Assembly (NCBI RefSeq): GCF_016805985.1
Contig: NZ_CP017661.1
Location: 2,046,001-2,110,000, forward strand
Source of the DNA: Microbacterium sp. JZ31
Lineage (GTDB): Bacteria > Actinomycetota > Actinomycetes > Actinomycetales > Microbacteriaceae
DNA length: 64,000 nt
Reading direction: 5' to 3'
Shown: positions 53,511-62,086 of the stretch, one piece after another
Position numbering within the stretch: position 1 is the first letter of the stretch
Layout of the letters: each line of letters starts with the position of its first letter
Notes under the pieces: model-generated
The model's database searches: none
The model's input: only the letters and a program-made list of their open reading frames with translations
What the model was told of the DNA's origin: nothing
Program-made: the position numbers and the translations under genes

Positions 53511-53756
53511 ATGCTGGTGTTGACGAGGCGGATCGGTGAGCGCATCCTGATCGGCGACGACGTCGAGGTGACGATCCTCGACATCAAGGGCGACAGCATC
53601 CGCATCGGGATCGACGCCCCGCGCACCACGCGCATCCAGCGCGCCGAGATCGTCGAGGCCGTCCGCGACGAGAACGCCCAGGCGGCGGTCGTCGGCGACG
53701 AGGCCGAGCAGGCGCTGCGGGCCGCGCTCGCGGGCCGCACCGAACCCGCGACCTGA
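53511..53756 (+). CDS. csrA: Carbon storage regulator CsrA
   Basis: CsrA is an RNA-binding translational regulator. The 81-residue protein shows the canonical MLVLTRRIGERILIGDDVEV and ILDIKGDSIRIGIDAPR with RNA-binding Arg residues, followed by a longer acidic C-terminal tail (about 20 residues beyond the core). In flagellated Gram-positive bacteria it represses flagellin translation until FliW titrates it. Both fliW (21961) and a candidate flagellin target leader (26405-26446) are in the window. No ribosome-binding site precedes the ATG, which lies immediately after a FliA-type promoter. Confidence 0.95.
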   Translation: MLVLTRRIGERILIGDDVEVTILDIKGDSIRIGIDAPRTTRIQRAEIVEAVRDENAQAAVVGDEAEQALRAALAGRTEPAT

Positions 53757-53907
53757 GCATCGGCGGCCGCGGACCGTACCGTCGCGCGCCGGATCCGCCA
53801 ACCCCGTCGACACGACCCGTCCCGGCCCCTAGCGTCGCGAGTGTGGAATCGCCCCGTCCTGCGGAGGCGAGCCATCTCACGCACAGTCACGTCGAAAGGG
53901 GCGTTCG

Positions 53908-55572
53908 ATGACCGACGTCGCATCCCAGGGACCCGAGCCGAGCGAAGAGGGTCGCCCGATCCTCACCGACCGCCAGGGTCACGCGATCTACGACAACCAG
54001 AACCAGCGCACGGTCGGGGCCCGCGGCCCCGCGACGCTGGAGAACTACCACTTCCTCGAGAAGATCAGCCACTTCGACCGCGAGCGCATCCCCGAGCGCG
54101 TGGTGCACGCGCGCGGCGCGGTCGCGTTCGGGCACTTCGAGGCGACCGGCACGTGGGGCGACGAGCCGATCGAGAAGTACACGCGCGCGAAGCTCTTCTC
54201 GGAGGCCGGCAAGAAGACCGACCTGGCGATCCGCTTCTCCACCGTGATCGGCGGCCGCGACTCGTCGGAGGCCGCCCGCGATCCGCGCGGCTTCGCCGTG
54301 AAGTTCTACACCGAGGACGGCAACTGGGACCTCGTCGGCAACAACCTCGCGGTGTTCTTCATCCGCGACGCGATCAAGTTCCCCGACGTCATCCACTCGC
54401 TCAAGCCCGACCCCGTCACGTTCCGCCAGGAGCCGGCCCGCATCTTCGACTTCATGTCGCAGACGCCCGAGGCCATGCACATGCTCGTGAACCTGTTCAG
54501 CCCGCGCGGCATCCCCGCCAACTACCGCACGATGCAGGGCTTCGGCGTCAACACGTACAAGTGGGTGAACGCGCAGGGCGAGACGCACCTCGTGAAGTAC
54601 CACTGGATCCCGCGCGCGGGCGTGGCGAGCCTGACCGAGGCGGACGCCGCCAACATCCAGGCGGGCGACCTCGGGCACGCGTCGAAGGACCTCTACGAGC
54701 ACATCGAGCGCGGCGACCACCCGCAGTGGGACCTGTACGTCCAGCTGATGAGCGACGACGAGCACCCCGAGCTCGACTGGGATCCGCTGGATGACACCAA
54801 GGTCTGGCCGGAGAACGACTTCGAGCCGAAGCTCGTGGGCACCATGACGCTGACGAGCAACGTGTCGGATCACCACAACGAGAACGAGCAGATCGCGTTC
54901 GGCACCGGCGTGCTGGTCGACGGCCTGGACTTCTCGGACGACAAGATGCTCGTCGGCCGCACGTTCTCCTACTCGGACACGCAGCGCTACCGCGTCGGCC
55001 CGAACTACCTGCAGCTGCCGATCAACTCCCCGAAGCACGCCCGCGCGGCCACCAACCAGCGTGGAGGCCAGATGTCCTACGGCGTCGACCTCGGCGAGGG
55101 GCAGAACCCGCACGTCAACTACGAGCCGTCGATCACGGGCGGGCTGCGCGAGGCGCAGTACCCGACCCATGACGAGCAGGGTCCGGAGATCACGGGGCGC
55201 CTGACGCGCAAGCGCATCCCGCGCACGAACGACTACCTGCAGGCCGGCCAGCGCTACCAGCTGATGGAGCAGTGGGAGAAGGACGACCTCGTCCACAACT
55301 TCGTCACGCTGATCGGTCACGCGGCCCGGCCCGTGCAGGAGCGCATGGTGTGGCACTTCCTGATGGCCGACGACGAGCTCGGTCTGCGCGTGGGCGAGGG
55401 GCTCGGCATCGGCGTGGACGACGTCAAGGGCCTGCCGCCGCTGCAGAGCCAGACGCTCAGCGACGAGGAGCTGCAGCGCCTCGCGAACCTCGGCAGCAAC
55501 GGCCCGCGCGACGTCACGGGCTTGAAGATGACGCACGTCGTGCCCAACGAGCACGTGGTCGTCGAGCGCTGA
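53908..55572 (+). CDS. katA: Heme catalase
   Basis: This clade-type monofunctional catalase converts H2O2 to water and oxygen in the cytoplasm. The 554-residue protein has the distal His in [14 protein letters not shown] (His68), the distal Asn in [20 protein letters not shown], the heme-ligand Tyr in [20 protein letters not shown], and the NADPH/heme region [29 protein letters not shown] ribosome-binding site precedes the ATG. It is a single gene, followed by a strong UUCG hairpin terminator. Confidence 0.96.
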   Translation: MTDVASQGPEPSEEGRPILTDRQGHAIYDNQNQRTVGARGPATLENYHFLEKISHFDRERIPERVVHARGAVAFGHFEATGTWGDEPIEKYTRAKLFSEAGKKTDLAIRFSTVIGGRDSSEAARDPRGFAVKFYTEDGNWDLVGNNLAVFFIRDAIKFPDVIHSLKPDPVTFRQEPARIFDFMSQTPEAMHMLVNLFSPRGIPANYRTMQGFGVNTYKWVNAQGETHLVKYHWIPRAGVASLTEADAANIQAGDLGHASKDLYEHIERGDHPQWDLYVQLMSDDEHPELDWDPLDDTKVWPENDFEPKLVGTMTLTSNVSDHHNENEQIAFGTGVLVDGLDFSDDKMLVGRTFSYSDTQRYRVGPNYLQLPINSPKHARAATNQRGGQMSYGVDLGEGQNPHVNYEPSITGGLREAQYPTHDEQGPEITGRLTRKRIPRTNDYLQAGQRYQLMEQWEKDDLVHNFVTLIGHAARPVQERMVWHFLMADDELGLRVGEGLGIGVDDVKGLPPLQSQTLSDEELQRLANLGSNGPRDVTGLKMTHVVPNEHVVVER

Positions 55573-55588
55573 CGTCGCTCTGTCCGCA

Positions 55589-55614
55589 GGGGCCGCCGGT
55601 TCGCCGGCGGCCCC
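55589..55614 (+). terminator. UUCG-loop terminator after catalase
   Basis: GGGGCCGCCGG / CCGGCGGCCCC forms a perfect 11-bp stem closed by a TTCG tetraloop, 16 bp after the catalase stop. No T-run follows, which is common in high-GC actinobacteria. Confidence 0.8.
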
Positions 55615-55668
55615 TCGCATGCCCGGGTACAGGAGCGGGATGTCGTCCGTGCCGGGCAGGATGAGCTC

Positions 55669-57096
55669 ATGACGGATGAGCAGTTCCTCGCCGACCTGCA
55701 CCGGCTCGTGCGCCGGATCAACGAGATGCCCGACACGCGGGAAGCGCAGCCGACGCCGCTCGGCCACGCCGTCGAGGCGTTCCTCGGGCGAGATCCCGAG
55801 GAGCTCCCGGTGACGCGCGATTCGTTCGCGGCGCATCGGCTGGCGGACGTCGGCATCGCGCTCCAGACGCTGGTGGCCGAGGATCCTCGCGGGCACGTCG
55901 TCGGAGTGGCGGGTGGGCAGGAGAAGCAGCACGAGGATCTCCCGGGACTGCTGCGCCACCGCTACTCGACGTTCGCTCCCGGCCCGGTCGAGTATGCGAC
56001 CGTGGCGACCGGTCCCGACGAGTCACGACAGGCCGTCGCGTTCGGCCTGCACCTCCTGCACCACGCCGACGCGCCGGCCGCTGTGCTCCTGCGCGCGCCC
56101 GCGCCGATGTTCGGCCGCGAGGAGGTCGCGCTCGAAGTGCTCGCACGCGACGCGGACGCCGGCTCGACCCTGCTCGCGGAGATCCGCCGTCGCGCGAACG
56201 AGCACAGCGTGATCCGGGGCAAGGTCGTCAGCTTCACGCCGGACGAGTTCGGCCACCGCTTCGGCGGGCTCTCGTTCCTGCAGCGTCCCACCGTGCCCGC
56301 CGAGAGCGTCGTCCTGCCCGACGGCATGCTCGAGCGGATCCGCGCGCACGTCGTGGACATCGGAGCGCACGCCGACGAGCTGCTGCGCCACGGGCAGCAC
56401 CTCAAGCGCGGCGTGCTGCTGTACGGGCCTCCCGGAACGGGCAAGACGCTGACGGTGCAGCACCTCACCTCGGTCACGGCGGGGCGCACGGCGATCCTGC
56501 TGCAGGGCGGCGGGCTCGCCTACGTCGCGGAGGCGGCGCGCCTCGCACGAGCGATGTCGCCCTCTCTGCTGGTGTTCGAGGACGTCGATCTCGTCGCCAC
56601 GGAGCGGGGCATGTTCGGCGGTCCGCAGCCGCTGCTGTTCGAGATCCTCGACGCGCTGGACGGCGTCGGCGGCGACGCCGACATCGCCTTCGTGATGACG
56701 ACCAATCGCGCCGATCTGCTCGAACCCGCCCTCGCGTCCCGGCCCGGTCGGGCCGACCTCGCCGTGGAGGTCCCGCTTCCCGACGCGGCGGCGCGGCGCC
56801 GGCTGTTCCGACTGTACGGCGGGTCCACGCCGCTGTCGGCGCAGGCACTGGACGCGGCCGCGGATCGGGCCGAGGGCGTGACCGCCTCGTTTGCGAAGGA
56901 GCTCATCCGGCGTGCGCTGCTGCGGGCGATCCTGGACGGGCGCGAGGCCTCCGACGCCGATCTCGACGCCGCCCTCGACGAGATGCTCGAGGCCGGCGCC
57001 CGGCTCACGCGCTCGCTGCTCGGATCGGCCGGAGAGGCGCCGCCCGCCGACGACGAGCCGGAGTCCGCGGGCGCGACGTTCGGCTGGACGAGGTGA
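55669..57096 (+). CDS. AAA+ ATPase
   Basis: This is a 475-residue AAA-family ATPase. The N-terminal 220 residues form a domain without recognised motifs. The AAA domain follows, with Walker A YGPPGTGKT (253-260), Walker B LLVFEDVDLVATERG, sensor-1 VMTTNRADLLEPALASRPGR and a C-terminal helical lid. The SRPGR arginine finger resembles the classical (FtsH/Cdc48/proteasomal) AAA clade, which unfolds or remodels proteins. It lies upstream of the UBP zinc-finger and flavoprotein pair (151-bp gap), on the same strand. Substrate and partner are unknown. Confidence 0.85.
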   Translation: MTDEQFLADLHRLVRRINEMPDTREAQPTPLGHAVEAFLGRDPEELPVTRDSFAAHRLADVGIALQTLVAEDPRGHVVGVAGGQEKQHEDLPGLLRHRYSTFAPGPVEYATVATGPDESRQAVAFGLHLLHHADAPAAVLLRAPAPMFGREEVALEVLARDADAGSTLLAEIRRRANEHSVIRGKVVSFTPDEFGHRFGGLSFLQRPTVPAESVVLPDGMLERIRAHVVDIGAHADELLRHGQHLKRGVLLYGPPGTGKTLTVQHLTSVTAGRTAILLQGGGLAYVAEAARLARAMSPSLLVFEDVDLVATERGMFGGPQPLLFEILDALDGVGGDADIAFVMTTNRADLLEPALASRPGRADLAVEVPLPDAAARRRLFRLYGGSTPLSAQALDAAADRAEGVTASFAKELIRRALLRAILDGREASDADLDAALDEMLEAGARLTRSLLGSAGEAPPADDEPESAGATFGWTR

Positions 57097-57247
57097 GCGC
57101 CGGCGCGACCGCCCGCACGCCCGCCGGCGGCCCGTCGCGCGATCATCGGAGGATCTTCGGCGAGGCGGCCCGTGCCGCCCCTGTCGCGGGACGCCACGCG
57201 GGCCCTATTCTGTGCTCGTCCCCCACCCTCTCCCGAAGGGATCCCGC

Positions 57248-57629
57248 ATGAGCGACAGCACCGGCGCGTCACAGATCGATTCGACCGCGGGCACCCTCCG
57301 GTCCCGGCTGCACGGAGTGCGAGGAGCTGGAGGGCTGGTGGGTGCACCTGCGGCGCTGCGCCACCTGTGGGCACATCGGCTGCTGCGACACGTCGCTCGG
57401 CCGGCACGCCACCGGGCACTTCCGGCAGACCGGCCACCGGTACGTGCGCAGCTTCGAGCCAGGTGAGGCGTGGTTCTGGGACTACGTCGACGAGACGACG
57501 TTCGAGGGCCCGGTGCTCGCCGACCCGCAGAGCCGCCCGGACGACCAGCCGTCGCCCGGGCCGCGCGGCCGGGTGCCGCTCGGATGGCGCGCTCTCCTCG
57601 CCGAGCGCGACCGGGCGGAGGCGTCGTGA
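57248..57629 (+). pseudogene. UBP-type zinc-finger protein, one apparent frameshift
   Basis: The start MSDSTGASQIDSTA is followed, in another frame, by a complete UBP-type zinc finger: CTECEELEGWWVHLRRCATC, GHIGCCDTSLGRHATGHF and HRYVRSFEPGEAWFWDYVD. Removing one G from the run at 57289-57291 joins both frames without loss. In the downstream frame no ATG, GTG or TTG exists before the first zinc-ligand pair, so a frameshift, not an alternative start, is indicated. UBP fingers bind ubiquitin C-termini in eukaryotes; the bacterial role is unclear. The stop overlaps the flavoprotein gene (GTGA), implying coupled expression. Confidence 0.75.
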
Positions 57630-58939
57630 CCGCACGCGGCCTCGCGCAGCTGTACGGCGGGCGGCATGACCGCAACACGTACGAGATCCGCGACTTCCTG
57701 ACCCGCACGGTCGTCCAGTACGAGTGGACGCCGATCGACTCCGATGCCGAGTGCTTCGACGCGCTGGGCACCACGCTGGCATCCGCGCGTCTGCCCATGC
57801 TCGTGCTGCCGGACGGCGCCCAGCTCGTCGAGCCGAGCCTCGAGCAGATCGCCCGGAGCCTCGGTTGGATCTCCGAGCCGCACGTGTCGACGTACGACCT
57901 GGCGATCTACGGCGCCGGCCCGGCCGGGCTGTCGGCCGCCGTGTACGCCGCGTCCGAGGGCCTGCGGGTCGTGCTCGTCGAGCGCGAGGCGGTCGGCGGG
58001 CAGGCGGGCTCGAGCAGCCTGATCGAGAACTACCTGGGCTTCCCCAGCGGCGTCCGCGGCGCCGAGCTGATGGAGCGCGCGCGGCAGCAGGCCGTGGCCT
58101 TCGGTGCCGAGCTGCTGCTCATGCGGCAGAAGATCCGCGGCGAGATCCGGCAGCACGGCAGCCGCAGCGCCTTCTCCGACGGCACGCAGATCGCCGCCAC
58201 CGCGGTGATCGCCGCCACCGGCGTCGCCTGGCGCCGCCTCGGCCTCGAGAACGAGGACCGGTTCCTCGGTGCGGGCGTCTACTACGGTGCCGGCACGAGC
58301 GAGGCGCTCGCGTGCGTGGGCGAGGAGGTCTTCATCGTCGGAGGCGCGAACTCCGCGGGGCAGGCGGCGATGAACCTCGCGACGCACGCCTCGCGCGTGA
58401 CCCTCGTGGTGCGCGGGCCGAGCCTGTCGAGCACGATGTCGTCGTACCTCGCCAGCCGGATCGCGCAGGAGCCGAAGGTGCGCGTGCTCACCGACACGCG
58501 CATCGTCGAGCTGCACGGCGGCGAGGAGCTCGAGTCCATCGTGCTCGAGAACGGCCGCGGCGAGCGCGAGGAGTGCCCGACCGGGCGCGTGTTCGTGTGC
58601 ATCGGCGGCGTGCCCGACACGCACTGGACGACGCACACCTCGATCGTGTGCGATCCGCGCGGCTTCCTCATGACGGGGCCGGATCTCACCCCCGAGCTGC
58701 TCGATGGACGGTGGGACCTCGACCGCTCCCCCTTCCACCTCGAGACCAGCGTCCCCGGCACGTTCGCGGCGGGCGACGTGCGATCCGGATCCGTCAAGCG
58801 CGTCGCGTCCGCCGTCGGCGAGGGCGCCATGGCGGTGACGCTCGTGCACCGCTACCTGAGCGAGACCTTCGGCACGGAGGGCACCCTGGGCGCGCCTCCC
58901 CCGCCCCTGTTCGACGACTTCGCGCGTCCGGTCGCCTGA
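57626..58939 (+). CDS. FAD-dependent oxidoreductase, thioredoxin-reductase-like without CxxC
   Basis: The 437-residue flavoprotein has an N-terminal extension of about 95 residues, then a thioredoxin-reductase-like core. The FAD-binding motif is YDLAIYGAGPAGLSAAVYAA, with EREAVGGQAGSSSLIENYLG after it. The NAD(P)H-binding motif is EVFIVGGANSAGQAAMNLAT, and the second FAD motif is GTFAAGDVRSGSVKRVASAV. The redox-active CxxC of true thioredoxin reductases is missing: the region around ATGVAWRRLGLENEDRFLGA has no cysteines. It starts with GTG overlapping the UBP gene, a pairing that suggests a joint redox or signalling function. Confidence 0.88.
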   Translation: MTARGLAQLYGGRHDRNTYEIRDFLTRTVVQYEWTPIDSDAECFDALGTTLASARLPMLVLPDGAQLVEPSLEQIARSLGWISEPHVSTYDLAIYGAGPAGLSAAVYAASEGLRVVLVEREAVGGQAGSSSLIENYLGFPSGVRGAELMERARQQAVAFGAELLLMRQKIRGEIRQHGSRSAFSDGTQIAATAVIAATGVAWRRLGLENEDRFLGAGVYYGAGTSEALACVGEEVFIVGGANSAGQAAMNLATHASRVTLVVRGPSLSSTMSSYLASRIAQEPKVRVLTDTRIVELHGGEELESIVLENGRGEREECPTGRVFVCIGGVPDTHWTTHTSIVCDPRGFLMTGPDLTPELLDGRWDLDRSPFHLETSVPGTFAAGDVRSGSVKRVASAVGEGAMAVTLVHRYLSETFGTEGTLGAPPPPLFDDFARPVA

Positions 58940-58945
58940 CCCCGC

Positions 58946-60811
58946 TCAGCCGCGCACCGGATTCGGGGCGGCCTCCTCGAGCGCCCGGATGAGCGAGCGC
59001 GCGTCGTACGGGCCCACGTGACGGCGCCCGTTGATGAAGAACGTCGGGACGCTCGTGATGTCCATCGCCTCGGCGTCGAGCAGATCGTCGCGCACGTGCG
59101 CCGCCACGTCCCCGGAGCGCAGGTCGTCCTCGAAGCGCTCGACGTCGAGCCCCAGCTCCTCCGCACGGCGGATGATGTCCGACGGACGCTGGTGCTCCTG
59201 GTCGGCGAACAGGCTGCGCTCGTACTCGAAGAACCGCCCCTGCTTGGCGGCCGCCTCGGAGGCCTCGGCTGCCGCGAGTGCGTTCGGGTGCTTGCGCGTC
59301 AGCGGCGCGTGCCGCCAGACGTAGCGCAGCCGGTCGCCGAGCTCCTCGTGGACCTCCTGGATGACGCCCGACGCCTTCGAGCAGAACTCGCACTGGAAGT
59401 CGCCGTACTCGACGATCTCGAGCGGCGCGTCCATGGAGCCGAAGACGTGGTCGCGCCGGGGATCGACCGGACGCTGCAAGACCTGACCGGTCTCCTCCGC
59501 CGGACGCGCGGCATCCGAGATCCGGAACACGATCGTGGCGATGATCAGGGCGATGACCGACGCGGCCAGCACGCCCACGCGTGCCTCGTTCTGCACCTCC
59601 GGATCGTCGATCGCGAGCTCGATGATGAACAGCGAGATCGTGAAGCCGATGCCGCACAGCGCCGCGCCGCCCGCGATGCGGTCGAGGGTGAGGCCGGGTC
59701 CGAACTCGCCGATGCCCAGGACCCGCATGAGCGCGACCGGACCCAGGATGCCGACGAGCTTGCCCAGCACGAGCGCGATCACGATGCCCCACGCGACGGG
59801 CGAGCGCACGGCGGCCGAGAGGATCTCGCCGTCCAGGCGCACGCCCGCGTTCGCGAGGGCGAACAGCGGCAGCACGGCGTACGCGACGTACGGACCCCAC
59901 GCGCTCTGCAGCCGCTCGTTGATCGAGATCGACTCGCGCAGGCTGTTCGCCGCGGCGCGCGCGTACTCGGTGTTCGGCGACTGCCGGAACGTGCGAGCGA
60001 GGTCGAGCGCGTGCTCGATGTCGCGGCGATTGGGCCGGTAGACCGGCACGAGCAGGGCGATCGTCACGCCCGCGAGCGTCGGATGCACGCCGGAGGCGAG
60101 GAACGCCAGCCACACGACGATCGCGAGGGTCGCGTACACGGGACCGCGTCCGTTCGGCAGATAGCGCGTGAAGTAGATCGCGGCCAGACCCACCGCCGCG
60201 ATGACCAGCGGCATCGGGTCGAAGCTCTCGGTGTAGACGAGCGCGATGATGCTGAGCGCGCCGATGTCGTCCACGACCGCCAGCGTCAGGAGGAAGACCC
60301 GCAGCCGACCGGGGACGCGCGGGCCGATCAGCGCGAGCGCGCCGACGAGGAACGCCGTGTCGGTGGAGATCACGACTCCCCACGCGTGCTCCTGCCCGGT
60401 GCCGGCCGTGATGGCGACGTAGACCAGCGCGGGGACGGCGAGGCCGACGACAGCCGCGATGACGGGCACCATGGCGCGCGACCAGTCGGTGAGCTCGCCG
60501 ATCGCGAACTCGCGGCGCACCTCGAGCCCGACCGTGAAGAAGAAGACCGCCATGAGGGCGTCGTTCACGAGGGCGTGCAGCGTGAAGTCGAGCTGCAGAT
60601 CCCCCACCCCGATCGTGAAGTGCGTCTCCCAGAACTCGCGGTAGAGATCGCCGAACGCATTCGCCCACACGATGGCGATGACCGTCGCGATCACCAGCAG
60701 CAGCGCGCCCATCCGGGTCTGCCCCATGTTCTGGATCCACGACGCGATCGACTCCTTCGCGCGCCGTGCTCCGCCCGGCCGAGCCGTGCCGATCGTGCTC
60801 ATACTCGTCAT
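58946..60811 (-). CDS. nhaA: Na+/H+ antiporter NhaA fused to a C-terminal DsbA/thioredoxin-like domain
   Basis: The 621-residue protein joins two modules. Residues about 20-435 are a complete NhaA antiporter with the essential Asp pair in LTLAVVDDIGALS (Asp181, Asp182), an N-terminal amphipathic helix and the usual 12 membrane segments. Residues about 450-615 are a DsbA/thioredoxin-like domain with the active site CEFC (474-477) and the cis-Pro loop ITSVPTFFINGRRHVG. Such fusions are known in actinobacteria and suggest a link of ion homeostasis with redox state. ATG 60811 follows a GGGAGG ribosome-binding site; a second ATG three codons on is possible. The gene converges with the flavoprotein gene. 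Confidence 0.92.
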   Translation of the reverse strand: MTSMSTIGTARPGGARRAKESIASWIQNMGQTRMGALLLVIATVIAIVWANAFGDLYREFWETHFTIGVGDLQLDFTLHALVNDALMAVFFFTVGLEVRREFAIGELTDWSRAMVPVIAAVVGLAVPALVYVAITAGTGQEHAWGVVISTDTAFLVGALALIGPRVPGRLRVFLLTLAVVDDIGALSIIALVYTESFDPMPLVIAAVGLAAIYFTRYLPNGRGPVYATLAIVVWLAFLASGVHPTLAGVTIALLVPVYRPNRRDIEHALDLARTFRQSPNTEYARAAANSLRESISINERLQSAWGPYVAYAVLPLFALANAGVRLDGEILSAAVRSPVAWGIVIALVLGKLVGILGPVALMRVLGIGEFGPGLTLDRIAGGAALCGIGFTISLFIIELAIDDPEVQNEARVGVLAASVIALIIATIVFRISDAARPAEETGQVLQRPVDPRRDHVFGSMDAPLEIVEYGDFQCEFCSKASGVIQEVHEELGDRLRYVWRHAPLTRKHPNALAAAEASEAAAKQGRFFEYERSLFADQEHQRPSDIIRRAEELGLDVERFEDDLRSGDVAAHVRDDLLDAEAMDITSVPTFFINGRRHVGPYDARSLIRALEEAAPNPVRG

Positions 60812-60931
60812 CGCGACCTCCCGCTGTCTGAGAGGTATTCTGCCGCGCACTGGAGGGGTGTGGGGCGGACGCGACGACGCCGCCGCGCCGGTCGGAGACC
60901 GGGCGCGACGGCGCCGTGGGTGGCGGCCGGG

Positions 60932-61993
60932 TCAGCGGCCGAAGCCGGCCCGGTCGACCTTGCGGTGGTAGCGCATGCCGGCGAGGCCGCCGAGCACGGC
61001 GCCGAGGAGGCTCACGAGCAGCGCGCCGACGGCGGTGATGATGCCGGCGGTCGTCAGCTGACCCTCGCTGAACGGCAGGCGCGGGAAGGTGTTGATGTTC
61101 GCCAGGATGTTCCACTGCGCGCCGCCGATCGCCGCGATGATGGCGACCACGATCGCGATCACGATCGCCCAGAGCCACACGGCGATGCCCTGCTTGGCAC
61201 CGCTGAAGCGCGCCATCCGGCCGGCGACGTAGCCGCCGCAGTAGTACGCGATCAGCAGGATCACGAGCACGGCGATCGCGCCCGCGATGCCGATCGTGCC
61301 GGCGTTCTCCTGCGCCGCCTGCTCGGGGTCGACCTGGGCGCCGAGTCCCAGAGCGGCCCCCGCCCCGGCGACGAGCGCCGTCAGCAGGACGGTCATGCCC
61401 ATGGCGCTCAGCCAGCCGAAGAAGGCCGACCCGAACTTCATGCCGCCGAACTCCTGCTTCTCACGCTCGACCACCTCGTGCCGCGCGTTGCGCGCCGCCT
61501 CGGGCGACACGGCCCCCGCCACGGGCGCCGCGACCGTGGCGTCCCGATCCCGGTCCATCGCGCGGTCGCTGTCGCGGTCGCGGTCCAGGTCGCGGTTCCG
61601 ATCCCTGTCGCGGTCGCGGTCCAGGTCGCGGTTCCGATCCCGGTCACCGTCGCGGTCCTCAGCCGCCTTCCTGTCGCGATCCGGATCGACGCCCTGGTCG
61701 CCGTGGTCGCCGACGATCTGACCGCGGCCCGTCGGTCCGCCTGCCACGTAGTCGCGATCCGCGAAGTCGCGCTGCACGACCTGCGGGTCGCCGCCGTCCC
61801 CGCGCTGATCGGCCCGGAGCGCACCGCTCGTCGTGCGGTCGTCGACGGGTGTGGCCTCGTGCACGACCGTCGGCTCGTCGCTGCCGCGCCCGGCGTCGAG
61901 GTCCGGCGAGGAGTGGCCCGTCGTCACGCCCGTGTCGTGCTCGCGGTCCCCCCGGTTTCGCCCTGCGTCGTCTCGATCGATGGGAGTACTCAT
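60932..61993 (-). CDS. Membrane protein with Asp/Arg-repeat cytoplasmic region
   Basis: The 353-residue protein has a highly charged, disordered N-terminal half. A run of DR, NRD and LDRDRD repeats (about residues 103-155) is encoded by an exact 30-bp direct repeat. Four membrane segments follow (for example MGMTVLLTALVAGAGAALGL and IAVLVILLIAYYCGGYVAGR). YCGGYVAGRMARFSGAKQG is a conserved-looking motif of a small actinobacterial membrane family that I cannot name. The start (MSTPIDRDDAG) has an AAAGGAG ribosome-binding site. It lies between nhaA and the helR-like gene on the same strand. Confidence 0.82.
   Translation of the reverse strand: MSTPIDRDDAGRNRGDREHDTGVTTGHSSPDLDAGRGSDEPTVVHEATPVDDRTTSGALRADQRGDGGDPQVVQRDFADRDYVAGGPTGRGQIVGDHGDQGVDPDRDRKAAEDRDGDRDRNRDLDRDRDRDRNRDLDRDRDSDRAMDRDRDATVAAPVAGAVSPEAARNARHEVVEREKQEFGGMKFGSAFFGWLSAMGMTVLLTALVAGAGAALGLGAQVDPEQAAQENAGTIGIAGAIAVLVILLIAYYCGGYVAGRMARFSGAKQGIAVWLWAIVIAIVVAIIAAIGGAQWNILANINTFPRLPFSEGQLTTAGIITAVGALLVSLLGAVLGGLAGMRYHRKVDRAGFGR
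61575..61640. repeat. Exact 30-bp direct repeat inside the Asp/Arg-repeat gene
   Basis: Two identical 30-bp copies, 61575-61604 and 61611-61640, repeat with a 36-bp period and keep the reading frame. They encode the alternating Asp/Arg tract. The repeat invites slippage, so repeat number may vary between strains. Confidence 0.8.
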
Positions 61994-62086
61994 GGCTGTG
62001 CTCCTTTCAGGATTCCCCTGCGTGCCCTCAGTGAACCCGTGTCTGCGTGTTCCCTCACAGGGCATTGCGCAGACGCCGCCGCCGCG

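Noticed and set aside
61575..61640. CRISPR-like direct repeats
   Set aside because: Only two copies with a 6-bp gap, in frame within a coding region, with no spacers or cas genes.
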